This document shows, in pieces, positions 8,594-20,974 of a stretch of DNA of 64,000 bases. The notes under the pieces were generated by a model. That model was not told the DNA's origin and searched no databases. It saw only the letters and a list, made by a program, of their open reading frames with translations. Numbering within the stretch: position 1 is the first letter of the stretch; each line of letters starts with the position of its first letter. Position numbers and translations under genes: made by a program. Source of the DNA: Hemerocallis citrina (lineage: Eukaryota; Streptophyta; Magnoliopsida; Asparagales; Asphodelaceae); the NCBI GenBank assembly GCA_017893485.1, contig JACEHZ010000372.1:1302001-1366000 (forward strand), in the 5' to 3' direction.

Positions 8594-11085
8594 TTAGGGC
8601 CCCTCGGGTCCGACGAATGGCTGGACCACTCCGACCGAACGACTTGGAGCCCCCTCCTCGTCATGGTGGTCCTTAGGCTCAGCCACGGTCGACACACCAG
8701 CCATAGAGCTCTGGGCATCAACTAGTCGCACACGCTCCAGCAACAACAACGCAGAGGGAACCCCCTTCGCTCGTCGACCCCCCGAGGAGGATACCGAGAC
8801 ACCCAGCATCGTCTTGTAACGGTGTATCTTCATCTCCTTCTCCACAATGACATCACGAAGTAGCCTCTCCGAGGAGGGCCTCTGCACCGATGCACTCGAC
8901 ATGGTATATCCAAGGCCGACACTCCCGAGGTCCCGATCCACCATCGCCCTCCTCAGTCGGCTCGCCTCCTCACTTAGGGCTTCAGACTTGTTCCGATAAT
9001 AGTTAAAGGCCGCATCAGTGTCACGAGCCTCCTTTCGGTAGCGAACCAACGTGGCCTCCAGGGCCTCAACCTTGCTCCGGAGCCACGCCACGTCGGAACG
9101 ACGGGGGTCCACCTCAGGAAGGGGAGCCGCAACCTACAAGAGAACCAGCCCACTCAAAACACATCGGCAAAAATGGTTCGGAAATATCCGAGGTCAAAAC
9201 ACTTGGCCAGTCAAAAATCATCTTTTATAAATGAAATTGCTTCATACAAAAAATGCGGTGGCCAGTCCGCGGAAGGCAAATACAATCGAGAGAGGGAAAA
9301 AGAAAGACAAAACTATACAACTTGTTTTCCCACCTCAGCATCGGCCGGGATCACAGGGGGGTCGGCAGCCGGGTCATCAACGGGCCCTTCTTCATTAGGG
9401 GTCTTCGGTGTCCCCTCGACCTCCATGTCATATTCGAAGTTGGACAGGTCGATGGTCGGGTAGAAGTGCCTCACATGACTGAGGGCCTTGGCATATCACT
9501 CGTCCTGGGCCTTTTCACCATGGTCTGACCCGCCTCAGTCAACTCCTCCTTCTCCTTGGCGAACTTCTTCTTCTGAGCTGCCATCTTCTTCGCCCATTCT
9601 GCCTCCTTGGCGTCGAAGTTGACCTTCATCTTCTGCTCCCTCTGGTGCAAGCCTTCGAGCTCTATCTTCAGCTCCTTCATCTCCTGCACGACCTTGTCAG
9701 CCCGGTCGCGCTCCCGCTTCAAAGCCGCCTCATAAAGGCCCCTCACGTGGGCCCCCTGCACGGTCGCCTGCAGCAACCAAGCACTACTGAGAAAACCTCC
9801 TTACAAACATTTCGCAAGACAAGGGGGGTCGGCAGACTTACCAGCACATTAGCCTGCGCGAGGCGCATGTACGCATCCTCCAGGCCCTCGGCGTTCATCT
9901 CCGCGCGGTCCCGAGGGGTCGCCAGCTTAGCCGCCACCTCGACAGCATGGTGCCCTCGGGTCAAGCAGTCACCCTCGCGGATCGACCAAGCCGGCACCCA
10001 CGGTCGCCGCAACCTCTCCTCTACCTCTGCCTCCACCAGGGGACCCTTCCCCTTATCAAGATCGGCTGCCTTGCCCTGGTCCGGCCCCCCCTGACCGTGG
10101 ACGACCTTCCAATAAACCCCCTCTGACTCCCCTGACGAGCTGATCATCAACATCGCTCGGAACACATTCAGCCGGAGGGGTACCTTCTGCTCCTCGCATA
10201 ATAGCACGAAGTAGATGATCTGCTTCCAGGAGTTCGGCCCATACTGCATCGGCGCCAGGGACGCCCAATTCAGCACCTCCCGAACGAACGGGTGGACCAG
10301 CAGCCTCAGTCCAGAGATGAAGGCGTCCACTGGGAAGACGCAGTACCAAGCAGGCAGTGGGTCGGTCGGGCGCAGGGTAGAGTTCGGCAACATGAGCTCG
10401 TAGCTGGACCCTATGTGGTACGCCAACTGCAAAGCCTCCAAGTCACCAGCCTCCAAAACGGTCGGAAGCGTGTCCATCTTCACCCTCTTCCGGCTCGGCG
10501 ACGATGGCTGGACCCCAAAAAGCTCCTTATCAGAAAGGTCGTCAGGGTACCGACGGAACGGCTTCGGTTGTACGGGCGATCCTGTCCTTAAGTTACGGTA
10601 AACAGGCGCCTGGCTCGAGCCACCGGCCCTCGACCCCTTCTTCTTCGGAGCCCTCTTCTTCTTGGCTCCTTCCGGCGAGGGGGTAGATAATCGCCCCAGA
10701 CCGGTCGGAGCGGAGCTCGAACCCACACCCTGACCTGTGGATCTCCCCCCGCACCTCCTATCCGAGCCCCTTCGGCTTCACCCTCCTCTGGGCCACCCTC
10801 CTCTTCGGAAGCCAAATCTAGAACCTGGACTTCGTCCGAGCTGTCGCTTGCCTCCTCAGATTCGCTACTCTCCACCACGAAAGGTTTCCGGGAGCGTAAC
10901 GACCTCACATTATACACCGGCTCCTCCTCGCCTACCGGCTCCTCCCACGAAGTCGAATCGGAAGGCTCCACATTATGTACAGACTCCCCCTCGAGCACGG
11001 GCTCCTCCCACGAAGTCGATTTTGAGGCGGGTTTCACTTTCCCCCTCGACGTCGATGCTGACGAGCCAGACTGAGCCCTGTCCAT
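8594..11085 (-). pseudogene. Tat1 antisense gene (aORF), decayed copy
   Basis: Read on the minus strand, opposite to gag-pol. It starts at ATG 11085 with a Ser/Glu-rich acidic N-terminus, followed by a basic segment. The central conserved domain (about 9,990-10,560) contains WYCVFPVDAFISGLR and ASLAPMQYGPNSW and resembles the plant 'putative gypsy type transposon' family (Transposase_28, PF04195); the assignment is from memory. A coiled-coil segment (KELKIELEGLHQREQ, 9480-9776) and a last exon (8594-9112) follow. Compared with the Tat2 copy it has a frameshift near 10,730-10,765 at a G run, an internal deletion of several hundred bp after the central domain, and a frameshift near 9,500. Function unknown. 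A TATA box 157 bp upstream of the ATG suggests its own promoter. Confidence 0.75.
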
Positions 11086-11241
11086 CTGTGCCTAACAAAA
11101 GAAACTTACAAACTAACCATTTGAATGCCTCGAACTGACGAGCCGGTGCCGCTAAAACAGTCAAAGCCGAGCGCTGAAGTGTTTGATTTCTTTTTAAAGA
11201 AGACAGCAGGAGAGCAATGAGCAGAATAAAGGAGGGGGGGA

Positions 11242-11249
11242 TATTTATA
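11242..11249 (-). promoter_or_regulatory. TATA box of the Tat1 antisense gene
   Basis: TATAAATA on the minus strand, 157 bp upstream of the antisense ATG. Tat2 has TATAAGTA at 51116-51123, about 160 bp upstream of its ATG. The conserved spacing in diverged copies supports a promoter. Confidence 0.6.
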
Positions 11250-12190
11250 GAGAGAGGCGACGCCTCGATTATCGCGTTACTGTTCCTCGAATAGCGCGCG
11301 TCTGCCACCAATAGAATCGCGCCACATCCTCCTCGAAACTAGCGCTGCTGACGTCACCTAGCGTCGGTTGGAGACCACACAGAGGTCGGTTCGGATGAAG
11401 TGTTCGGCAGATAAAAATTTTTGCTTAAAGATTTAAGGTGCCGTCCTTAGACAGACGCCCCGGGCTCCAGGGCTTGGTCGGCTCCCCTCTCACCTGCGAG
11501 CAGTTCGGGGCTTACAGCCTCGGCAACCGAAACCCCAAACTGTTCGAGGGTGGGAGAAAAGCCACCATCGCCTGGAACCCTATCGGAAAGCAGATCGGCC
11601 CACCTCCAATCGGAGACGACCCATCTATCCGAGGCTCCTCAGCCCCAGGTCCGGAATTTGGTTGATACCCCTCCCGTCCTGAACTTTCTCGGGCCAAACA
11701 ACCGTGTCAGGGCCGTCTGACCCGAAAAAGGATCCGGACGGCAAAGTCACCACCAATCCGAGGCTCCTTATTCCCCGGTCCGGATTTCAGTCGTTATCCC
11801 TCTCGCCCTGATCTCCCCTAGATCTGGCTACCGTATCAGGGCCATCAGATCCCAGAGAAGATCCGGGCGGCAGAGTAACCACCCCTCCGACACAACCAGG
11901 GTTAAAATTTTGCAAGAGACATTTGTCCGCCGAAGCAGACACCTCTAGTGGCCGATGGACCACCCTTGCTGTGATCAAACCTGCTGTTGGGGGAGAGGTA
12001 TTTATAGCCTCCCCCATAGACCGGCCATTATAACATCGGAAAAGCCAAACGACAGAAGCCTAAGCGCCGTGCATTTATTAGGCGGCGCCATTAATGCCCC
12101 TAAGAAATTGGAACATTTGCACAGATCCCGGAGCGCCTTCAATGCTCCGCAAAGACAGCAGACCGCCCCGCTTAATCCTTCTAAGGCATA
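11250..12190. other. Tat1 region upstream of the antisense gene, non-coding
   Basis: No supported coding region. The Tat2 counterpart (50165-51280) is recognisable, with repeated blocks of the kind GGATCCGG/CGGCAGAGT next to GTGTCAGGGCC, so the region is kept across subfamilies and probably holds regulatory sequence for the antisense transcript. Confidence 0.5.
11999..12006 (-). promoter_or_regulatory. Second upstream TATA-like element, Tat1
   Basis: TATAAATA on the minus strand, framed by GGGGGAGGC and CCTCTCCCC so that the box sits in a short inverted repeat. Tat2 has the same arrangement at 50349-50356 in the same orientation. It lies about 914-926 bp upstream of the antisense ATG in the two copies. 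Confidence 0.45.
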
Positions 12191-12192
12191 AC

Positions 12193-13512
12193 GGTTTGCC
12201 ATCACCCTTGCCGACCCACAATCCCTCGCCAGCTCGAGGTTTGGTCTAGCACCAGGGTACTCTTCTCAGGAAGACACAACGACTCGCCATCACCCTTGCC
12301 GGCCCATAATCCCTCGCCAGCTCGAGGTTCGGTCTAGCACCAGGGTACTCTTCTCAGGAAGACACAACGGCTCGCCATCACCCTTGCCGGCCCATAATCC
12401 CTCGCCAGCTCGAGGTTCGGTCTAGCACTAGGGTACTCTTCTCAGGAAGACACAACGGCTCGCCATCACCCTTGCCGGCCCATAATCCCTCGCCAGCTCG
12501 AGGTTCGGTCTAGCACCAGGGTACTCTTCTCAGGAAGACACAACGGCTCGCCATCACCCTTGCCGGTCCATAATCCCTCGCCAGCTCGAGGTTCGGTCTA
12601 GCACCATGGTACTCTTCTCAGGAAGACACAACGGCTCGCCATCACCCTTGCCGGCCCATAATCCCTCGCCAGCTCGAGGTTCGGTCTAGCACCATGGTAC
12701 TCTTCTCAGGAAGACACAACGGCTCGCCATCACCCTTGCCGGTCCATAATCCCTCGCCAGCTCGAGGTTCGGTCTGGCACCAGGGTACTCTTCTCCGGAA
12801 GACACAACGGCTCGCTATCACCCTTGCCGGCCCATAATCCCTCGCCAGCTCGAGGTTCGGTCTGGCACCAGGGTACTCTTCTCCGGAAGACACAACGGCT
12901 CGCCATCACCCTTACCGATCCATAATCTCTCGCCAGCTCGAGGTTCGGTCTGGCACCAGGGTACTCTTCTCCGGAAGACACAACGGCTCGCCATCGCCCT
13001 TACCGACCCATAATCCCTTGCCAGCTTGAGGTTCGGTCTGGCACCGGGGTACTCTTCTCAGGAAGACACAACGGCTCGCCATCACCCTTGCCGACCCATA
13101 ATCACTCCCTAGCTCGAGGTTCGGTCTAGCACCACGGTACTCTTCTCCGGAAGACACAACGGCTCGCCATCACCCTTGCCGTCCCATAATCCCTCGCCAG
13201 CTCGAGGTTCGGTCTGGCACCAGGGTACTCTTCTCAGGAAGACACAACGGCTCGCCATCACCCTTGCCGACCCATAATCCCTCGCCAGCTCGAGGTTCGG
13301 TCTAGTACCAGGGTAATCTTCTCCGGAAGACACAACGGCTCGCCATCGCCCTTACCCACCCATAATCCCTCGTCAGTTCGAGGTTCGGTCTAGCACCAGG
13401 GTAATCTTCTCCAGAAGACACAACGGCTCGCCATCGCCCTTACCAACCCATAAACTCTCGCCAGCTCGAGGTTCGGTCTAGCATCAGAGTAGCCTTCTCA
13501 TGAAGGCCCAGC
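12193..13512. repeat. 88-bp minisatellite in the Tat1 3' region (15 units)
   Basis: Units beginning GGCTCGCCATCACCCTTGCC recur at exactly 88-bp steps (for example 12369, 12457, 12545, 12633 and 13425), giving 15 units. Neighbouring units differ by a few bases (CAGG/CCGG, CTAGCACC/CTGGCACC). Because 88 is not a multiple of 3, long minus-strand reading frames appear in it by chance. Tat2 has a related array in the same place. Known: 3' untranslated regions of Tat and Ogre elements often carry such arrays and can seed satellites. Confidence 0.95.
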
Positions 13513-13573
13513 GATTCGCCATCCCATTTCCACGACCATAAACACTCCTCCACGGCTAACTCTCGCACCCCCG

Positions 13574-13590
13574 CAGGAGTGGGGGGCTTG
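13574..13590 (+). promoter_or_regulatory. Tat1 polypurine tract
   Basis: AGGAGTGGGGGGCTTG directly before the 3' LTR is the expected primer for plus-strand DNA synthesis. Tat2 has the same tract on the minus strand at 49115-49130. Confidence 0.75.
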
Positions 13591-14347
13591 TGTGGTAGGG
13601 TAAAAATGGCCTGGGGCCCAGCCAAGGCCCAGGATGGCTCTCGCTCAAAAATAAGAAAAACAACAAACCGGCTCGGCCTCAGACCACTGCAGGGTCGGCA
13701 CCGAGCCTCAAGTTCACCCCCACAGAACCGGTCTCCTCGTATCCGACGAGCCCCAATGGCCCTCGGCCTCCGATCCGCGACAGCCCCACGGGCCGTCCGC
13801 CCAGCCTGGTAAAGAACGACGATGACCTGGCACACCCTAGGCCATCCGATTCTCCCAAAGGCACAGGAACCCCATGATCAGCCATGTTAGCTCCAAATAC
13901 CACCAAGGGCTTTGCCACGTCAGCCCTATACCACGCTTGGCACTGCCACGTCCGCCCTAAACCCCCTGGGCCTCCTGCCACGTCAGGCCCATGGGCTTTC
14001 GGGTTCAGACCCGGCCCCCAAGCGGATCCAAACCCGGTTGGAATTCCCTATAAATACCAGACCCTCACCCACCTTTTCAGGTAATCAATCTTTGCCACCT
14101 AAATTCTTCTAGTTATTGCTACTCTCTCACAGAGACTGACTGGATCGTCGGAGGGTCCGCCGCCGGGATAAACCCCGGTGTTTCAGGACCGTCTGCAGGT
14201 ACTCGAGGCGAGGCCATCCGAGCCGATCCTCAAGTGCCGAAGCGAGCCCCTCGCTCACCGTCCGGCACCGTACTCTTCCCTCACTACAAATTGAGTCCGA
14301 ACTCACACCTGGTGCATCCACACTGCGACCAAAAACAAACCGCATCA
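13591..14347 (+). repeat. Tat1 3' LTR
   Basis: Starts TGTGGTAGGG, ends CCGCATCA, followed by the TSD CCTAT at 14348-14352. It differs from the 5' LTR mainly by transitions plus two single-G insertions. Confidence 0.95.
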
Positions 14348-14547
14348 CCTATGTTAATGAAATATTTAAGTTAGATTACGATACTCATAACGCAACAAAC
14401 ACACCAGGACATCAACAACAAATACAAACGAATTTTTAAAATAAAACTTTGTCGTCTCTATCGACATAATTTAGTACAATTACAAAGTCCAAATTAAAAA
14501 GTACAAGCATACAATAGTTAAATGTTCTGAGTTCCACTATTAGTCCA

Positions 14548-17190
14548 TCACCGCTTATTGTGTCCTTGTAAACCACATTTTGAACGTTTCATCCCCGTAC
14601 CACGACTTGACCTATCTCTTACATCCATGTCATTGCGGAATCTGGTAGTTCTAGGCCTGCCCTTCCTTTTATGTCGCAAACTGGCATCAGGTACTAGTTT
14701 TGGTCCATCAATACTAGGCCAATATGCTGGATCTAGAATAGGCTGAAACAGTGGGCCGTATGTTTGTGCTAATGAAGTAACGGTGTAAAATTTATCAACG
14801 AGATGCTTGTGATCGATTGCTCGATATGCACAAGCTGCCAGTACATGAGAACATGGGATATAGTATAGATGAAATTTCATACATGTGCACGTTTTCGTTC
14901 CCAAATTCACAGTGTGCAAGTTCCCACCCTTCCTTTCTCCACTAACCATGCGTATACCCGTTCTCACGGAAAAAACTCCCGGTTGATGATGGAACATTGT
15001 AACCTCATGTCCGTTAGCTCTCTCACGGCGACTATCGAGCAGTTCATGTACTCTTCGAGCAAAAATTGTCCCTTCAGATAAAAGTTTACTGGCTTCCTAT
15101 CGACGAGTAGTAAAATAAGAGTTCAGACGTAAGAAGATCGTCTCAACAATCGCTATTACTGGCAAACTACGGACGCCTTTCAAGACTGAATTGAACACTT
15201 CTGACAGGTTCGTAGTCATTATCCCGTATCTTCGACCTTCATCTGCATAAAGTGCCCATTTCTCAACTGGCTTCTCTTTCAACCAATTAGCTGCCTCCAC
15301 ATTTACGTTTTCAAGTTTAGCAAGTTTGGCCATGAACTTTTTGGGTTGATGTTGACACGCTATAATTTTCGCCTTTTTACGCAATGCCTTGCTACCAAAT
15401 TTACTAAAGAAATTTGTAGCAAAATGACGCATACAATAACGGTGATGTCCATTAGGTTCGTTCCAAGCTCCATTTTGTAACTCCATAGCAGACATTATAC
15501 CAGCGTGACGATCAGAGATAACACACAACTCAGTGCGATCGGTATATCGGATGCAAGTCATGAACCATGTCCACGTATTTATACTCTCTCCATCAACCAA
15601 TGCAAATGCAAACGGAAATAAGCAATCATTCGCATCTGGGGAAACAGCAATTAGGAAGCAACCCTTGTACTTATCGTACAAGCGAGTTCCGTCAACACTG
15701 ATAACAGGTCTGCAAGACTTGAAACCTTCAATTGAAGGACCAAATGCCCAGAATACACCCTTGAATGTTTCCTCGGTAGGACTAGACTCATACTTATTCC
15801 AGTGAACAACGGTTCCTGTATTTGCTGCTTGAATTGCTGTGAGTAGAAAAGGCAACTTTGTGTATGCTTCTTCGAAGGTACCATACAACCTCTCGATCGC
15901 CTTTTGTTTTGCTCGCCAAGCTTTCTTATACGAAATCTGATAATTATATTGTAATTTAACAATCTCAATAATTGACCTCGGTGATAAACCCGTATCCTTT
16001 TTCACCACATCAACAATTAGATTACAAACAAGATTGTAATCAATTTTAAGGTGATCCTGATTCAACGTTGGATTCGTACAAGTGTGTGGTCCAACTATCT
16101 TCTTCACCACAAACTTCGTCCCGCCTTTTGGAACCATTGCTCGCAATCTCCAAGGGCAGCCACCATCACTTACTCCGGGGGGACCTTGCACGATCTCCTC
16201 AATTATACGTTTTCTAGGTGCCATTTTGCATTTAACAGTGTACAGTGACGGTGTAGATTTCAAAGTTACGAATTCACGATGTTTTTTGATAGAATACAAC
16301 TTCACTGCCTGTTGAATCGACTGCTTACTTATAAACTCCTGTCCAACGTACAATTCGTCTACATTGGACGAACCAGATGACTCTTGTGGAACTAGGTGTA
16401 CTCTAGCACCTTGAACCATCTCCTCGGTAACATGAGCGTCAACATTGGCATAGCTATAAGTAGCTTTGACTTCATTAGAACTGTTGTTCGTAGGATTTAC
16501 ATTTGCACCACTATCATCATCTTCGTCTCCGTCATCATTTTCACCACTATCAACATCTTCATCGTTTGTTTCTTCCTCTTCTTCATCATCGTCTAATAAG
16601 CTGTTGTTACAGACTGCATTTTGAAAGAGTTCAAATATACTGTCATTTGGAACAGAGTCAGGAACCGGACTAGGTTGGCATGGCAGCTCAACATTTATAG
16701 AATCCGGGATTGTTGTATTTGTGAAGGTGTTCTCTTGTGAGGATACTGAATTTGGTTGTGAAGATTGAGCGGGGTTAGACCTCATCTGCTGTGTAGGTCC
16801 TACCCTTATGGAGCTTGCACTGGGAATATCATGTGGCTGAGCATTCACAACTTGAATTTGCTGAATATATAACTCTAATGCAGACCAAGAACAATTGGGA
16901 TCAAATGTCCTAGCAATCAATGACTTCAGCGCATTATCAGTAGGTACGGGCACTGTCATAAAATACTGACCATCTCCTCTTCCTGCTGCGTATCGAGCTA
17001 AAATTTTCACATTCCATTGATTCCTATCCCAATTAGTAACTTCATATATTTTCTCAACTACTTCTTCAAATGTAATGGTACGGGGTACCCAAACTATTTC
17101 CGGATCCAACACGCTATAACAACAAACAATCTTTGGATCACGAATTATTTCACCACCAAAGTAAAACCAAATAGGAATTTCCAAATCCAT
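14548..17190 (-). pseudogene. MULE transposase (MURA/MuDR type) with a single premature stop
   Basis: Cut-and-paste transposase of a Mutator-like element. The minus-strand frame runs from ATG 17190 to a stop at 14548 (about 880 codons) and is broken only by TAG at 15097-15099; there is no frameshift. In order: an N-terminal MuDR region; an acidic spacer rich in Asp/Glu (about 16490-16600); a WRKY/GCM1-like DNA-binding region (CPWRLRAMV then PHTCTNP); and the MULE catalytic core with Asp in VISVDGTRL (residue ~500) and Asp in VISDRHAGI (residue ~560). A SWIM zinc finger (TCTCMKFHLYYIPCSH) and a C-terminal knuckle-like end (KCGLQGHNKR) follow. The downstream part is well preserved, so the stop may be recent. 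Convergent with the PMD gene across the Tat1 insertion. Confidence 0.9.
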
Positions 17191-17522
17191 ACCTACGTTA
17201 ATTTATACCAATAAGCGAGTTATTATCTACCCATAAAGAAAACCAAATGAAATTAACAAAATAATGGGGCAATAAACATCATACCTTCACAATAAAGTTG
17301 CTTTCCTCTTCAAGTATACCCAAATTCCAACAAATTAAACCTCTATCGGAAGATGGGTTTAAGTTGTCCAAAGCAATTTTATGGGTTATTCCACAAATTA
17401 CGAGGGTACTATGACGAATTTGAGATGAGAGATGGGTTAGGGTTTCAGAGTTAGAAGAGGAAGGAGAAAGAAGAAAGAATAGTGAGATCTGTTTGGGGGT
17501 GGGGGGTTTAAGTCCCAAACGA

Positions 17523-17716
17523 CACTCGCTTTTTGAAAAAGCGAGTGTCGGTTAATTCCCCCCGCTTTTTCAAAAAGCGAGTGTTGCTGGGTAAAGAAGG
17601 CCAAGACTCGCTTTTTGAAACACCGAGTGTGGCATTATGATCCGCGGTGTTTCAAAAAGCAAGTCTTAGGTTTCAAATTTTCTGAACCCTAAGACTCGCT
17701 TTTTGAAAAAGCGTGG
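17523..17716. repeat. Array of ~22-bp palindromes (outer MULE array)
   Basis: Five copies of the same palindrome as at 1439-1868 (half-site ACTCGCTTTTTG), near 17523, 17561, 17604, 17642 and 17693. Two copies carry the alternative arm AAACACCG or CGGTGTTT. It lies just upstream of the transposase gene. Confidence 0.8.
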
Positions 17717-18621
17717 GTTATTATACCACACTCGGGGCGTTTATGGAATAAAAAAAACAGGTCGTTTGTGGAAAAACTTCCATAAAAAAGATCATTTTGG
17801 GAAAAAATTCCAGAATATAATGTTGGGGGTTTGCTAAAACAATGCCCAAACAAAGGCCCGAAATAATTTTTCCTAAAACAATCATCACTTTCTTTTTCTT
17901 TGAACAACGCCATATCAGAATTTTGAACTCCTTGCTCATTTGTAGCTAGGCTTACCACTATACCTCAACTGTAATCGTATAAAACAATCACAACTGAACT
18001 CTCTGCATCTAAACCTTTGTGTAAACTCATTTACTATCAGTATCTATGCTTTGAAGTCTGAGCTGATATAAGAGTAGTTGTGATAATAATAATTTTATTA
18101 CAGAAAAAATCAAACAAAATTTAATGTGCAAGTTAGGTAGCAAATGGGTAATGGGGACCAATGAACCCATTCTATAAAATAAATAATTTGAACTGATTAA
18201 ATTCCATAATATGATTCTTAAATCTGAGGAGAAATTAATATTTTAGATCAAGCTACTATAAGTCACTGAGTTAAAGAAAAAGAAGGACATTAGGAAATGA
18301 TTATTTTTTGAGGATTTGTAGAGAATAGAAGCCGTGCATCAAAGCAAATAAATAAGGATTAGTTGGATGAAAGGGCAAGTTAATTTTGGCTCTTTAGAGA
18401 TGAAGGGGCACTTTTGAAAGGGGTTAAACATAATTTTTCCCTTGATCTATACGTAATGATCTTTTGCAAATTTCTTATAACATTAGTTAGATATACTCTT
18501 TAATCTTCGTACGAATCTTTTTGAAGTTTTAAGTGCTTGTTCTAACAATATATACTTCTAGGGAGTGATTGTCTATCTTTAACAGCTATGTAGTGATTTT
18601 TTAAAATTTGAATGTAGTTTA
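17717..18621. other. AT-rich DNA, no gene seen
   Basis: May include the outer end of the MULE (a block near 17720-17850 with GGGGCGTTTATGG and GTCGTTTGTGG), but I could not identify a terminal inverted repeat. No coding region is supported. Confidence 0.4.
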
Positions 18622-18915
18622 TGTTAGAGATTATGAGAGTAATCGTAAGAGAAATTAGGGTTAATATCCTAGACTAAGGTGTTTAAGATATTTACCCTAG
18701 GTGTCAAGATTGGAATACCTAGACTATCATCACAAGCCAGAATTTATAGGATAAATATTGGTTTGGGTACTGGGTTCTAATCCCACTCAATCTGCGGTTC
18801 GATATCCATACAATTAGTACATGTAACACACGCATTACCCATAGAATAATATTATACATAATAATATTATATATAATATTATTCATATAGTGAGAATATA
18901 CCTATATATCCAACA
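18622..18915 (-). repeat. Ty1/copia-type LTR, 3' LTR of a minus-strand element
   Basis: Bounded by TGTTAGAG and CCAACA (294 bp). On the minus strand the sequence just upstream of its TGTTGG start reads ATAGGAGGAGAT, a good polypurine tract, so this is the 3' LTR of an element running to the right in window coordinates. A related copy is at 36340-36618. Confidence 0.7.
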
Positions 18916-19512
18916 ATCTCCTCCTATATTCTCAATATATAAGCGTACTGGATTATCTCATCAGCTTAACATGAAGTTGACTAGCTGATAGCAGTCTTTA
19001 AATAGAGTAAATGCATCACACAACGTACAATTCATAAGGACTAAATCAATTATAAATCCAAATAGTTCAAATAAGACTAAACCAAAATAATTAAATAGTT
19101 TTCAAACCATATCACAACAGAATAGTTCACAATGACTAAACCAACTGGAGAAATCTGTTATAGTTTCAAAATTAACCAAAGCAAATAAACTTCAAGAATG
19201 AAATAAGAGTTTTAAGCTCAATGAACACATGAGTCTTAAACTCAAAATAAGTTTTACCCGGCAAGTGACTAATTTATTCTCGAGAGAAATAAATTGAACC
19301 TATATCCTTACACACTGTTTTATGTTTACTTCTCCATTTTGAGCAAATTATTTTTTTGAAATCTATCTTAACAGATTCAACTCCTCCATCTTTGCTAGCA
19401 TATTACAAACAAGAATATTATGAGACACATCTGTAAGAATTCTAGCGAATTTAATAAAGTATCTGTTGGATCCTGTAGGCAAGGCAAATAACATTAGAGG
19501 GATGATGAATAG

Positions 19513-20974
19513 TGTTGTTTAAAAAATAATTAAGAAATTGAACTTTTCGTTCTGTCCAGTCGACTTAAAAAGAGAATACAATCGACTTGGGCGTCAGATA
19601 AGAAGAGTATTTTATACAAGTCTGATCAGTCGACTTATAGCGGAAACATGGTCGACTTACCAGACAACTGTTCGAAGAGTATTTTATACAAGTCTGATCA
19701 GTCGACTTATAGAGGAGACTCGGTCGACTTTCCAGACAAGTTTTCGAATAAAACTCAGAAAAATTGAAATGCAAGTGAAGAAAATACAACCACAGAGAGA
19801 GTCAACCACAGAGTACACAGCGATATATCCTGGTTCGGTCCTCCCGACCTACATCCAGTCCCCAAGCAACCTACTTGAGATTTTTCACTATTCTTGAACA
19901 AAATACAATAATACCCTACGACGTCTGACAACAACCTTGCCAAACCCGTAGACCTTTCTCACCACTAGAGAGAGCACACCCACTCCACAACCTAGAGTGA
20001 AAGCCCAACTCTCCAACCTACAGCCCTACTCTCCAACCGAGAGGACCACTCTCACAACCCGAGAGTGAAAAAATTAACAACAACAAAAGAGTTACAATAA
20101 CCTATAGCCTTGTTTGTGATTTGTGATTTGTGATTTTGTATAGAGGCTAATAGGTCAACTTCTGAAATCAGTCTAAAACAAATTCTATGTTATACTAGAC
20201 TAATTTTTAGAGAACCAAGACTTAGAGAATTTTTATGCTTTGAAACTTTTGTTCTCTTGAAAAAATAAAGACTTGAAAGCTTGTTGAAGATAAGTAACCT
20301 TTACCAAGTGATTTCTACACTCTATTTATAGAGTTAGAATCACTGGACGTTGAGAAACAGTGGCACCAACTGTCAACCAATGGAAATAAAGATTTTGAAT
20401 TAGAAAAAACAAGTTTTAAAAACAGAAAACTGTCGAAACGGCTTGAACAGTTGACTGGGTTGCCATAATAAGTCGACTGGTCAGAGCTTGTATGAGTTCA
20501 AATAGTTTCATACTAAGATAGTCGACTGATTCCGAAGAGTAGTCGACTGGTATTCAACAGTTGATCTTATTCAAGCTTGTTTTGACCTTTTTACTTTTGT
20601 AAAACACTCAAATATTAAAAGATATGTGTAAGTGTGTGTGTGACAAGGCTATTACAACATTTCTTAGACTCAAAGAAAAAAAATTACAATTGTTATAAGA
20701 CACTTTAATACAAAACATTTTGAAGCACTGGTCTTGTTTTGAACCTGAGTCTTTGTCTTGAGCTTGAGCCATTGTCTTTATGTCTTGAAGCTTGCTTGAT
20801 CAAATGTGACTTGAACTAAGTTCTTTGTGGATTGATCAATTCTTTTGAAAGCTTCATTGGATCAACTTTGCCTTTGTGTATTACACCGTGGTATTGTCTT
20901 TGATACACCTTGCAATATATAAGTGATAACACAACTTTGCATAGTGTTGTAGTCATCAAAATCAAGAATCAACA
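19513..20974 (-). repeat. Possible copia-type LTR with a 75-bp internal duplication
   Basis: The right end, ATCAAGAATCAACA, and the sentence-like block TATCCTGGTTCGGTCCTCCC (near 19830) resemble copia LTRs. Near 19605-19745 a unit of about 75 bp is duplicated (both copies contain GAGTATTTTATACAAGTCTG). It carries paired GTCGAC palindromes near 19557-19735 and 20465-20550. No TSD was found, so the limits are tentative. Confidence 0.35.

Larger units (their letters stand above)
1870..14352 (+). mobile_element. Tat1: full-length Ty3/gypsy LTR retrotransposon of the Tat lineage
   Basis: The element proper is 1875-14347 (12,473 bp), flanked by a perfect 5-bp TSD, CCTAT, at 1870-1874 and 14348-14352. 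The LTRs are 755 and 757 bp with about 18 substitutions and two 1-bp indels between them (about 2.4 percent, by eye). Order: LTR, primer site, gag, protease, RT, RNase H, archaeal-type RNase H, integrase, antisense gene, 88-bp minisatellite, polypurine tract, LTR. The duplicated RNase H and the antisense gene between pol and the 3' LTR are known marks of the Tat lineage. Every coding region is broken, so it cannot act on its own. Confidence 0.95.
229..17716. mobile_element. Mutator-like element (MULE) with convergent transposase and PMD genes, split by Tat1
   Basis: Outside the inserted Tat1 element (1870-14352) lie a plus-strand plant mobile domain gene (230-1029) and a minus-strand MURA-type transposase (14548-17190), arranged tail to tail. 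Arrays of the same palindrome lie between the genes (1439-1868) and outside the transposase (17523-17716), tying both sides to one element. Known: MULEs in plants can carry PMD-type genes. I did not find convincing terminal inverted repeats. The left end is outside the window or cut by the LTR at 1-228, so the outer limits are approximate. Confidence 0.55.

Noticed and set aside
9173..9528. Plus-strand frames over the last intron and exon 3 of the Tat1 antisense gene
   Set aside because: They overlap conserved minus-strand coding sequence and have no counterpart on the sense strand of Tat2.
12642..13333. Long minus-strand open frames in the Tat1 minisatellite
   Set aside because: They are translations of an 88-bp repeat that cycles through all frames; nothing in them is conserved as protein.
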